Assembly (NCBI GenBank): GCA_035354435.1
Contig: DAOQAY010000017.1
Coordinates: 1 to 29,845, forward strand
Direction: 5' to 3'
Source of the DNA: JAKLDO01 sp035354435
GTDB taxonomy: Bacteria; UBP6; UBA1177
Length of the DNA: 29,845 bases
The notes beneath the pieces were generated by a model. That model was given only the letters and a program-made list of their open reading frames with translations. It was not told the origin of the DNA and ran no database searches. Shown here piece after piece: positions 23,883-29,845 of the stretch. Both the position numbers and the translations under genes were made by a program. The stretch's first letter is position 1; each line of letters starts with the position of its first letter.

Positions 23883-24437
23883 ATGGCTGTAAAAACAGGC
23901 GACAAGATTGCTGTTCATTATACTGGATGGCTCGAAAATGGTGAGAAATTTGACACTTCCTTAGATTCAGGAGAAACATTCAAGTTTCAAGTCGGAGAAG
24001 GAATGGTTATTAAAGGTTTTGACGATGCGGTTGTAGGAATGGAGATCGGCGACAAGAAAAAAATCACTATCGCTCCAGAAGAAGCATACGGCCCCAAAAG
24101 TGAACAACATATTTTTGATGTTGATAAAAGCATGTTCCCGGAAGGTGCACAGATTGTGAAAGGTTCGGTTTTTGAAATGCATTCCGATCACGGCGATGTA
24201 ATTCCTGTAACTATAATTGATGTCAGGGAAAAAGAGGTGATACTTGATGCGAATCATCCTCTTGCAGGACAGACTCTTACTTTTGAAATAGAACTTATGG
24301 AAACAGGTGTCGAGCTTCCTGACTATTCGCATCATCATGGCGGATGCTGCTGTGGCGGTGGCGAATGTGAAGACGAAGAATGTGAAGACGAAAAAGAAGA
24401 AGACGGATGCAGCTGCGGATGCAACTGTAAGAAATAA
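23883..24437 (+). CDS. slyD: FKBP-type peptidyl-prolyl isomerase, SlyD-like
   Basis: SlyD is a cytoplasmic prolyl isomerase and chaperone that also binds nickel. GGAG (23873-23876) lies 6 nt before ATG 23883, so this start is preferred over the TTG at 23871; the protein then has 184 residues. The FKBP part is split by an insert-in-flap chaperone domain: FKBP 1-70 with VHYTGWLENGEKFDTS (11-26), insert about 72-125 with EAYGPK before it, then return through ANHPLAGQTLTFEIEL (123-138). The C-terminal tail (149-184) has three His, nine Cys and many acidic residues in clusters GGCCCGGG and GCSCGCNC. That is a metal-binding tail richer in Cys and poorer in His than in E. coli. The gene is alone on this strand and converges on the thioredoxin-fold gene. 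Confidence 0.92.
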   Translation: MAVKTGDKIAVHYTGWLENGEKFDTSLDSGETFKFQVGEGMVIKGFDDAVVGMEIGDKKKITIAPEEAYGPKSEQHIFDVDKSMFPEGAQIVKGSVFEMHSDHGDVIPVTIIDVREKEVILDANHPLAGQTLTFEIELMETGVELPDYSHHHGGCCCGGGECEDEECEDEKEEDGCSCGCNCKK

Positions 24438-24476
24438 TTCTTAAATTAGATAATCCCTTAAAATTAAATTCAAGAT

Positions 24477-24501
24477 AAAAAAAGGCGGCCCGAAAGCCGC
24501 C
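24477..24501 (-). terminator. Intrinsic terminator of the three-domain thioredoxin-fold gene
   Basis: Read on the minus strand, GGCGGC (24501-24496) pairs with GCCGCC (24489-24484) across a 6-nt loop and is followed by seven T (24483-24477). It lies 26 bp after the stop at 24527. The plus strand has no T-tract here, so it serves the minus-strand gene only. Confidence 0.85.
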
Positions 24502-24526
24502 TGTAATATACAACATTCAGTTAAAA

Positions 24527-26092
24527 CTAACCGCCGCAACCGCCCTTCGGAGCCGGTTTCTCTGGAGCATTGATAGTTTTAGCGCAACCTTTAAGTGCCG
24601 GGTTGTACTGGCAGATATTCCTCTGAATATCGGCAGCTGATATACCGCTTGCCTTCTGATTGTTGTTGATTATCCATGTCGGGCTTCCGCCGATACCCAT
24701 GGAATTTCCGATCTTGATATTTTCGCTGAGAAGTTTTGCACCTTCACCTCCGGTAGCGCATTTTTCAATAACATTAGCTTTGATAGCACCTGTTGCACAG
24801 GATTTCCAATCGTCGCTGCGGATGTTCTTGTTTCTGCACCAGATATAATCCATATAATTCTTCGGATAGTTCTTAATTGCACAGAGTTCTCTTATGTCTT
24901 CATCAGCTTCAGGCTGACCGTGAAGAGAATTGAATTTGCCGGGTTCGGTTTCAGTTGCGATGTAATTAACTTTGAAATCAAGTTTGTCGCCTTTGAAAGT
25001 ATCAAGAACTTCTTTCATTGCATCAAGAGCCATCACGCCGTAAGGACACTGACTCATTACAAAAAGATCTACTCTGTTCTTGATCTCTTTGCGGCATACC
25101 ATTTCTTCTTTGCAGTCATTATCTTCGCAGTCTATTTTGCCGTCTCCGGTATCATCAGTTTTGTTGTCGCAGATCTCTTTGGTCGGGTCGAATTTTCCAC
25201 CGATTCTCAAAACGATCTTGTCGTCAACTTTTATTACAAATCTGCTGATCTTTGCATAGCCTTCATCCTTTTCAACGCTGCCGTCAAAGATTGCAAGCGG
25301 AAGAAGTTTCTGTCCTTTTGCCGCATATTTATCATACTCGGACTTACCTTTAGGATCTGCATAATCCATTATTTCAGGATCCAGACCGGGGAATATTCCT
25401 TTAAGATTCTGCGCAAGTCTTTCTGCCTGACACTGTACACATCTTTTGTCAGTTATCATTGTAAGCTTTATTTTTGCCGGTTCAGGAATTGAAAGACAAG
25501 CTTCCGGTTTAGCAGTTGTAAAATTCTTGCAGATCTCTCTAAGGAAATCATTTCCGCCTCTTCCGCCCTGATATGGTTTGTCAGCAAGGAAAATAGTGGG
25601 TGAACCGGAAGCACCTTTTGCTTTAGAAGCCATGAAGCTTTCAGTAGCAAGCTTTGTGCCTTCTTCGCCATCAGCACATGTCTTTATTTTTGAAATATCA
25701 ACAGAAGTTTCTTTTCCGCAGCTTTCAAGATTTTCCGGGATCTTTCTGAAATCTTTTGCCATACAGACATTAAGATCCATGTATTTCTTCGGGAAATACT
25801 TTTTTGCGCAAAGAGCGATTTTGTCTCCGGCAACTTCTGTGTCACCGTGCATAGAAGTCCATTTTCCGTCAGCTTCGTTTCCGATGTAATTGAGTTCGAA
25901 ATCAACTGCGTTGCCAAGTTTGTCAAGAGCAGGTTTTACACCTGTAAGAACTTGTGCGCCATAGGGACATTTACTCATAACATAAAAGGAAAGTTTAACT
26001 TTTTCCTTTGGTTCTGCTTCACCCGACTTCGGGCAGGCTGTAAACATTAATGCAACAGCCGCAATAATCATGATAAAAAGAATCTTTTTCAA
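24527..26092 (-). CDS. Three-domain thioredoxin-fold lipoprotein (DsbA-like duplication with internal CxxC domain)
   Basis: The 521-residue product is a probable lipoprotein (lipid-modified Cys20 in MFTAC) facing the periplasm or surface. Domain 1 (about 32-200) and domain 3 (about 341-505) are clear duplicates: CPYG at 42-45 and 349-352, matching PKKYMD and PKNYMD with nearby Cys, and cis-Pro segments SGSPTIFL (162-169) and GGSPTWII (468-475). Each has a single-Cys CPYG rather than CxxC. Domain 2 (about 208-300) has CVQC (218-221) and LPLAIFD. A linker (about 308-333) with Cys308, Cys322, Cys327 and Cys333 among Asp/Gly residues resembles MopE-type metal-binding or disulfide repeats. The start is TTG 26092 after AGGAGGT at 5 nt. 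Disulfide exchange or thiol relay is the likely activity; partners are unknown. Confidence 0.85.
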   Translation of the reverse strand: MKKILFIMIIAAVALMFTACPKSGEAEPKEKVKLSFYVMSKCPYGAQVLTGVKPALDKLGNAVDFELNYIGNEADGKWTSMHGDTEVAGDKIALCAKKYFPKKYMDLNVCMAKDFRKIPENLESCGKETSVDISKIKTCADGEEGTKLATESFMASKAKGASGSPTIFLADKPYQGGRGGNDFLREICKNFTTAKPEACLSIPEPAKIKLTMITDKRCVQCQAERLAQNLKGIFPGLDPEIMDYADPKGKSEYDKYAAKGQKLLPLAIFDGSVEKDEGYAKISRFVIKVDDKIVLRIGGKFDPTKEICDNKTDDTGDGKIDCEDNDCKEEMVCRKEIKNRVDLFVMSQCPYGVMALDAMKEVLDTFKGDKLDFKVNYIATETEPGKFNSLHGQPEADEDIRELCAIKNYPKNYMDYIWCRNKNIRSDDWKSCATGAIKANVIEKCATGGEGAKLLSENIKIGNSMGIGGSPTWIINNNQKASGISAADIQRNICQYNPALKGCAKTINAPEKPAPKGGCGG

Positions 26093-26162
26093 GGTTACCT
26101 CCTATTTGGTAAAAAAACAATCAACTAAAAATAGCTACCCGCCTACTTTTTTTCGAGAGCCA

Positions 26163-26190
26163 ATTTTACATATCAGCAGATAAAAAGCAA
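26163..26190 (-). promoter_or_regulatory. Promoter for the thioredoxin-fold lipoprotein, with a 10-bp direct repeat
   Basis: On the minus strand TTGCTT (26190-26185) precedes TAAAAT (26168-26163) by 16 bp. The 10-mer TGTAAAATTG occurs twice on that strand (26197-26188 and 26170-26161), 27 bp apart, overlapping both the -35 and the -10. The repeat could be a regulator site or chance in AT-rich DNA. Confidence 0.4.
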
Positions 26191-26217
26191 TTTTACAGTT
26201 ATCAAAAACCATCTTTT

Positions 26218-28266
26218 TTAAAATTCAAACAAAATTCCGAATTCAAATCTTGACCCGGTAAGATCGAAACTCTCTTTCTTGTTGAAATCGTTAATCTTTT
26301 CAAGTCTGTAATGAATAAACAGTGCTGTATTGGTTATTCCTGCAGATTCTTCAAACTTTCTTGAAGATCCCTCATCAATCCAGTTTAAAGATATAAGCAG
26401 ACCGAAGTTGCCGTGGAAACCGAAAGTGCCGCCATCTTCAGCAGTCTTGCCTTTTTCCCTTATCCACCAAGTGTAGTAATCAATTCCTATTGTCGCATAC
26501 GGCCAGACCGGAAACCAGTAAACAGGCCGGATCTTCATTTCAGCCATCAGAGGAATAAAGTGCATTTCCGTGCTGTCGGGAGTTTTTTCACCGGCGGCAT
26601 CTATTGAAGTTCCTTTAAATCTTGTATAACCTATACCTCCGATCAGCGACCATCTGATGTAGTCTTTTACAACAGGAATGGGTAGAGCAAAGCCAAATGT
26701 CAGAGCTGGAAGATATTTCAACTTAGATCCGCCAATTTCTTCAAAAGGACCTTCGCCTTCCTGATTTTTACTCATACCGTCATCAATATTTTCCGGATAA
26801 TAGAATGAACTGTTAAAACTGAACTCACCGTCAACACCGTAAAGATTTCCGCCATAAGTGAAAATTCCCAAAAGTATAAGCGGCATCAATACCCTGCGAT
26901 TCATTTTCATCTTAAAAAAGAACGATAAGATCATTAGAATCCAAAGTCCCAGAATAATATTTCCAAGAGTTGTCGTCAAAAACCAGGACAAAACAACCAG
27001 AGGCATAAGCATTGTTCTTGCAATTGGTTTCAATACACTGTATTCACTTATAATTCCGGCAGGAACTGCGCCAAATTTGTAGTATGCTTTTATAAAATCA
27101 CGACCCAACCCTGACTTGGAAAGAACCTTATCTCTAAAATCCCGGAGTATCATGACATTCGGGTGAAAATAACTGCCGAACCCTGCAGTAGCGACAAAAC
27201 AGAATCCGCCGTCATCTTTTCCGCCGCTTTTTTCGTAATTTGTCCAGAATCCGTAAGTTGTAACAGCAAAAGCATCATCTACACCAATTGTGTTTGCCGG
27301 ATTGGAATTCCCTGCAATGTCTTCAGCATAGACGGTCACTTTGTAGTTGTAATCCGGATCATTTTTATCATTGTTTATCAGTTCCAGTCCGTCTTTTCCT
27401 GATACCGAAAACTCCCACTCTTTGGCGTATGAAGAGCTGGAAACCGCTGTAACATATTCCAGCTCGGAATCAATTTCAGAATTCCCATTAAAAAATTTTC
27501 CAGTCAATTTCACATGGTATTTTCCAATCTTTTCATACTTTTTGCTGTCATCAGGATCTGTCGGCGGAGTTACACGGATAATTATTCTCTGGTCTCCACC
27601 CTCAGTTTCTATTTTATCAGGTTTGGCTGGAGCTGTATTATCAAACCTGACATTCAAAGTTTGCGAAACACTTGCCGGAACCGTAGTGGTTGTCGTTGTT
27701 ACAGTATCGCTATCATCCAGCACATCATCATCTGAGCCGGTTGTCGAATTATCAAGTTCAACTGTCAGCTTAATTTTATACTGATTGTCTGCCCAGGCTT
27801 TATCGCTTTTGACATAATCAGAATCTGCGTCTGAATCATCAGGCTCAAAGTCGGAATCTTCATCCGGAACAGCATCTTCATCTGCCGTGATATCCGTATC
27901 TGCCGTGATATCCGTATCAGCAGCTGCAATATCCACACTGTTTTCTCTGACGAACCCTGGTCTTTCTGCATAAATTATATCATATAGTTCCGAACCATTT
28001 AAGGTCAGCGAATTGTTCAGATATCCGAAATCTCCGTCTTCAACTGTGGAATCAATGACTATCTCGCTAGGACCGATAACAACCGAAAGATAAACTTTTC
28101 TGACAAGATCGTTTTTCGGCAGATCGTAAAGAACTTTTATTTTTCCATCATAGTTCAAAGCACCGTGCGCAGGATCAAATTTCACATTTTCAAGATACTC
28201 CGAGGTGTCATCTGAAAAAAGAGGTGCAAATAACAGGAAACACAGTAAAAATATCAATTTTTTCAT
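26218..28266 (-). CDS. Exported protein fusing a CFI-box-like region to an outer-membrane beta-barrel
   Basis: This 682-residue protein has a signal peptide (1-18). Residues 20-110 are beta-rich, 112-155 are an acidic Asp-rich linker, 175-196 a Thr/Asp-rich linker, and about 200-335 an Ig/fibronectin-like part (DNTAPAKPDKIE, then VYAEDIAGNSNPA). Then comes GGFCFVATAGFGS (353-365) with LRDFRDKVL (374-382) and YYKFGAVPAG, matching the CFI-box (CFIATAAYGS) type, followed by hydrophobic segments (about 418-450). A second signal-like stretch NRRVLMPLILLGIF (456-469) ends near 478. Residues 480-682 look like an outer-membrane barrel ending in FEFGILFEF, resembling the MXAN_2562 family from memory. 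The ATG overlaps the asd stop (TAATG). No good ribosome site precedes Met455, so one chain is favoured. Confidence 0.8.
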   Translation of the reverse strand: MKKLIFLLCFLLFAPLFSDDTSEYLENVKFDPAHGALNYDGKIKVLYDLPKNDLVRKVYLSVVIGPSEIVIDSTVEDGDFGYLNNSLTLNGSELYDIIYAERPGFVRENSVDIAAADTDITADTDITADEDAVPDEDSDFEPDDSDADSDYVKSDKAWADNQYKIKLTVELDNSTTGSDDDVLDDSDTVTTTTTTVPASVSQTLNVRFDNTAPAKPDKIETEGGDQRIIIRVTPPTDPDDSKKYEKIGKYHVKLTGKFFNGNSEIDSELEYVTAVSSSSYAKEWEFSVSGKDGLELINNDKNDPDYNYKVTVYAEDIAGNSNPANTIGVDDAFAVTTYGFWTNYEKSGGKDDGGFCFVATAGFGSYFHPNVMILRDFRDKVLSKSGLGRDFIKAYYKFGAVPAGIISEYSVLKPIARTMLMPLVVLSWFLTTTLGNIILGLWILMILSFFFKMKMNRRVLMPLILLGIFTYGGNLYGVDGEFSFNSSFYYPENIDDGMSKNQEGEGPFEEIGGSKLKYLPALTFGFALPIPVVKDYIRWSLIGGIGYTRFKGTSIDAAGEKTPDSTEMHFIPLMAEMKIRPVYWFPVWPYATIGIDYYTWWIREKGKTAEDGGTFGFHGNFGLLISLNWIDEGSSRKFEESAGITNTALFIHYRLEKINDFNKKESFDLTGSRFEFGILFEF
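27881..27916. repeat. Perfect 18-bp tandem duplication in the acidic linker
   Basis: The 18-mer TCTGCCGTGATATCCGTA occupies 27881-27898 and is repeated exactly at 27899-27916. It encodes six-residue units of the Asp-rich linker (DTDITA twice). It is in frame and probably reflects recent replication slippage, altering linker length. Confidence 0.9.
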
Positions 28267-29282
28267 TAACTGCCCCCGATTAATGTTTCAGCAATCCTTA
28301 TTGCATTGTATGCAGCACCCTTTCTTACATTGTCTGCAACAACCCATGCCTGAACTCTTTTTTTATTTTCTCTACCCAGCCTCAGACGACCGATAAAAAC
28401 TTCGTCCTTTCCTGAAGAATCAAGAAGTGTCGGGTAGAGCAACTGCTCAAAATCATCCATGAGGACCATCTCGGATTGAGATCCTATCTCAGTTCTCAAT
28501 AAGTCGAGATCGCAAGTTTTCTGCAAATCCACAGTGACTGTTTCTGCATGAGAGAAAAAAGTCGGCACTCGGACTGTCGTAACATCAAGATCAAGATCAG
28601 GAATCGAAAGTATCTTCCTGGATTCATTGATCATTTTAACTTCCTCTTCACAATATCCGTCAGTATAGAAAGGACCGATCTGAGGAATAAGGTTGAATGC
28701 TATTCTCTGTGGAAAAGTCTTGGAAGATACACTGCGACCTGAAAAAAGTGCCGAAACCTGATCTCTGAGTTCGTCAATACCGTTCCTGCCGGCACCGCTT
28801 ACGCTCTGATAAGTACTTACAACTACTCTTTTTATTTTAAAAAGGTCGTTGAGTGTTTTCAGATATGGAACCAGCTGAATAGTTGAACAGTTAGGATTTG
28901 CAATTATTCTGGAATTGTACTCTTTGATGACATGTCCGTTCACTTCAGGAACAACAAGAGGAACTTTATCGTCCATCCTGAATGCCGAACTGTTATCAAT
29001 CACCCATGCACCGTTTTCAGCGAACACAGGACCCATCTCAAGAGCCACGGCCGCTCCGGCACTGAACAGTGCAATATCGATTTTTCTTGATTTTATTGTC
29101 TCTTCAGCCAGGGGAATGACATCTATTTCCCTTTTGTGGAATTCAACTGTTTCACCGATAGATCTTTCGCTGGCAAAAGGAAAAAGCTCTTTAACCGGAA
29201 ATTTTCTTTCCTCAAGGATCGTAATAAATTCCTGTCCGACAAGTCCTGTAGCGCCAACTATTGCAACATTCAACTTTTCCAT
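28266..29282 (-). CDS. asd: Aspartate-semialdehyde dehydrogenase
   Basis: Asd reduces aspartyl phosphate to aspartate semialdehyde with NADPH, feeding Lys/diaminopimelate, Met and Thr synthesis. The 338-residue protein has the NADP-binding VAIVGATGLVGQEF (6-19), the catalytic ANPNCST (128-134) with Cys132, the substrate-binding acidic motif GYCEEEVKM (209-217) and VRVPTFFSHAE (237-247) with Arg238 and active-site His245. The usual sequence before the His is RVPVxxGH; here it is RVPTFFSH, with Ser in place of Gly. GGAGG lies about 9 nt before the ATG. It has its own promoter at 29344-29372. Its TAA overlaps the ATG of the CFI-box/barrel gene by one base, so an essential biosynthetic gene is coupled to an envelope gene. 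Confidence 0.96.
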   Translation of the reverse strand: MEKLNVAIVGATGLVGQEFITILEERKFPVKELFPFASERSIGETVEFHKREIDVIPLAEETIKSRKIDIALFSAGAAVALEMGPVFAENGAWVIDNSSAFRMDDKVPLVVPEVNGHVIKEYNSRIIANPNCSTIQLVPYLKTLNDLFKIKRVVVSTYQSVSGAGRNGIDELRDQVSALFSGRSVSSKTFPQRIAFNLIPQIGPFYTDGYCEEEVKMINESRKILSIPDLDLDVTTVRVPTFFSHAETVTVDLQKTCDLDLLRTEIGSQSEMVLMDDFEQLLYPTLLDSSGKDEVFIGRLRLGRENKKRVQAWVVADNVRKGAAYNAIRIAETLIGGS

Positions 29283-29343
29283 ATAATCATCCTCCGCAAA
29301 AAACGAATCCCGAATAAAGCAAGAACCGTTCCATCGACAGAAT

Positions 29344-29372
29344 ACAATATTTTCAATATGTTAGCATGTCAA
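29344..29372 (-). promoter_or_regulatory. Promoter for asd
   Basis: On the minus strand TTGACA (29372-29367) is followed after 17 bp by TATTGT (29349-29344). The start would be near 29337, leaving a leader of about 55 nt. The TTGACA is part of a cluster of TGACA/TGTCA words discussed with the adjacent inverted repeat. Confidence 0.6.
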
Positions 29373-29374
29373 AT

Positions 29375-29403
29375 ATAATGACAAAAAGTCAATTTGACAT
29401 TAT
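29375..29403. promoter_or_regulatory. Inverted repeat upstream of the asd promoter, possible operator
   Basis: ATAATGACAAA (29375-29385) and TTTGACATTAT (29393-29403) form an inverted repeat with 10 of 11 positions paired and a 7-nt spacer. It starts 3 bp upstream of the -35 box, where an activator would sit. It lies between the rpsU terminator and the asd promoter and has no T-tract, so it is not a terminator. Confidence 0.4.
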
Positions 29404-29419
29404 GACACTTACTAAACCT

Positions 29420-29443
29420 AAAAAAAAGACCGCCCGAAGGCGG
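29420..29443 (-). terminator. Intrinsic terminator of rpsU
   Basis: On the minus strand CCGCC (29443-29439) pairs with GGCGG (29434-29430) around a TTCG tetraloop. After a short GT..TC segment comes a run of eight T (29427-29420). It lies 26 bp after the rpsU stop and closely resembles the terminator at 24477-24501. Confidence 0.85.
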
Positions 29444-29469
29444 CCGGCAAAATCAGAACAGAAAAGGTT

Positions 29470-29685
29470 TTAAACTCTTTTCTTCTTCATGTTCTTTCTG
29501 CGTCTTCTTTCAGCTTCCTCTTTTTTCAGACGGTTACGCACTGATGGTGGTTCGTAGTGACGACGCTTCTTAAGTTCCTTATAAAGACCTTCAAGAGCCA
29601 TTTTCTTCTTCAAGATCTTTATTGCCTTCTCAAGATCATCAGATACATAAACCTCTAGGGGAGCAATGACTTTCTGTCTACGCAT
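29470..29685 (-). CDS. rpsU: Small ribosomal subunit protein bS21
   Basis: bS21 is a small basic 30S protein near the anti-Shine-Dalgarno end of 16S rRNA. The conserved core is present: LEVYVSDDLEKAIKILKKK (about 10-28), then YKELKKRRHYEPPSVR (about 35-50) and a strongly basic Lys/Arg tail to residue 71. The frame opens at 29706, but ATG 29685 gives the usual bS21 length and has GGCGGTG about 9 nt upstream; no ribosome site precedes 29706. Compared with the familiar KREHYEKPSVRRKK segment, RRHYEPPSVRNRLKK is a mild variant. It has its own promoter and terminator and so forms a one-gene unit upstream of asd. Confidence 0.93.
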   Translation of the reverse strand: MRRQKVIAPLEVYVSDDLEKAIKILKKKMALEGLYKELKKRRHYEPPSVRNRLKKEEAERRRRKNMKKKRV

Positions 29686-29740
29686 TTCTTTTTCACCGCC
29701 TTTCATACTTCGGATTTGTTAAACAACATGAAGCGGTTGA

Positions 29741-29768
29741 ATATTATGATTTTTTTCCAACTTGTCAA
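29741..29768 (-). promoter_or_regulatory. Promoter for rpsU
   Basis: A perfect TTGACA (29768-29763, minus strand) precedes TAATAT (29746-29741) by 16 bp. The start would be near 29734, about 50 nt before the ATG at 29685. Confidence 0.55.
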
Positions 29769-29785
29769 GATGTGTAGGGATTTAT

Positions 29786-29845
29786 TCAGTTCCGTCCGGC
29801 TTTTTTGAGGGCTTCGGGAAATGTAAGCTGAGGGTCGGCGTTTTT
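29786..29845 (-). CDS. C-terminal end of an unidentified gene, cut by the window edge
   Basis: A minus-strand frame enters at the right edge and ends with TGA at 29788-29786. The visible 19 residues read KNADPQLTFPEALKKAGRN. This is too short to name. The codon use looks ordinary, and the stop lies 18 bp before the rpsU -35 box, which fits a true gene end. No terminator follows it, so it may read into rpsU. Confidence 0.4.
   Translation of the reverse strand, partial: KNADPQLTFPEALKKAGRN

Noticed and set aside
24920..25492. A 190-codon plus-strand frame antisense to the thioredoxin-fold gene
   Set aside because: Its Phe/Ile/Cys-rich product mirrors the opposite coding strand and has no ribosome site; the minus-strand product has clear motifs.
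26218..26904. A separate barrel gene starting at the internal ATG 26904
   Set aside because: The protein sequence looks like a signal peptide there, but no Shine-Dalgarno site precedes the ATG and the frame is continuous, so I kept one gene and listed the fusion as a finding.

Overview
The window is a compact, AT-leaning bacterial chromosome segment (roughly 40% GC by eye), almost wall to wall with genes and with no phage, insertion sequence, CRISPR array or rRNA. The cell is Gram-negative: there are TamA/TamB-type envelope proteins, a FadL-like porin, lipoproteins and C-terminal-Phe beta-barrels. Several traits point to the Myxococcota / former Deltaproteobacteria side of the tree: an AgmX/PglI-type TonB-like C-terminal domain, an FHA protein with a DUF4388/PATAN-like domain, a Ser/Thr kinase carrying WD40 propellers, a MopE-like acidic Cys linker, a CFI-box-like motif and a barrel resembling the MXAN_2562 family. 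This placement is inference from family recall, not from a database search.

Layout. 1-1.35 kb: an isocitrate dehydrogenase-family gene with its own promoter and terminator. 1.36-4.3 kb: ispG (minus), then the operon map - small membrane-anchored helical protein - nth (plus). 4.3-11.06 kb: a minus-strand block in which tRNA-Gly(CCC) is followed, 6 nt after its CCA end, by tamB, which overlaps tamA. 11.1-12.8 kb: a three-gene ABC-2 type exporter (minus). 12.9-13.7 kb: truA (plus). 13.7-19.8 kb: FadL-like porin, acidic lipoprotein and WD40 kinase, all minus and in that transcription order. 19.9-23.7 kb: coiled-coil membrane protein, FHA/DUF4388 protein, AgmX-type protein and RsmB-like rRNA methyltransferase (minus). 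23.9-24.4 kb: a SlyD-like prolyl isomerase (plus). 24.5-26.1 kb: a three-domain thioredoxin-fold lipoprotein (minus). 26.2-29.3 kb: asd and, overlapping it by one base, a large exported protein that joins a CFI-box region to an outer-membrane barrel (minus). 29.4-29.8 kb: rpsU and the last codons of an unidentified gene (minus).

How the genes fit together. Housekeeping genes (icd-like, ispG, map, nth, truA, asd, rpsU, rsmB-like) alternate with envelope genes. tamB-tamA would move or support proteins or lipids between the two membranes. The WD40 kinase and the FHA protein, about 5 kb apart, are a plausible phosphothreonine writer/reader pair. The three-domain thioredoxin-fold lipoprotein and SlyD lie convergently and both concern protein folding, but the first is envelope-facing and the second cytoplasmic.

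The most unusual items are (a) the 682-residue CFI-box/barrel fusion with an internal signal-peptide-like segment, (b) the DsbA-like duplication with two monothiol CPYG sites around a CxxC domain, (c) tamB starting almost directly on a tRNA 3' end, and (d) a TamA homologue with about seven POTRA-like units. No intergenic gap exceeds 300 bases; the largest is about 190 bases, upstream of asd.
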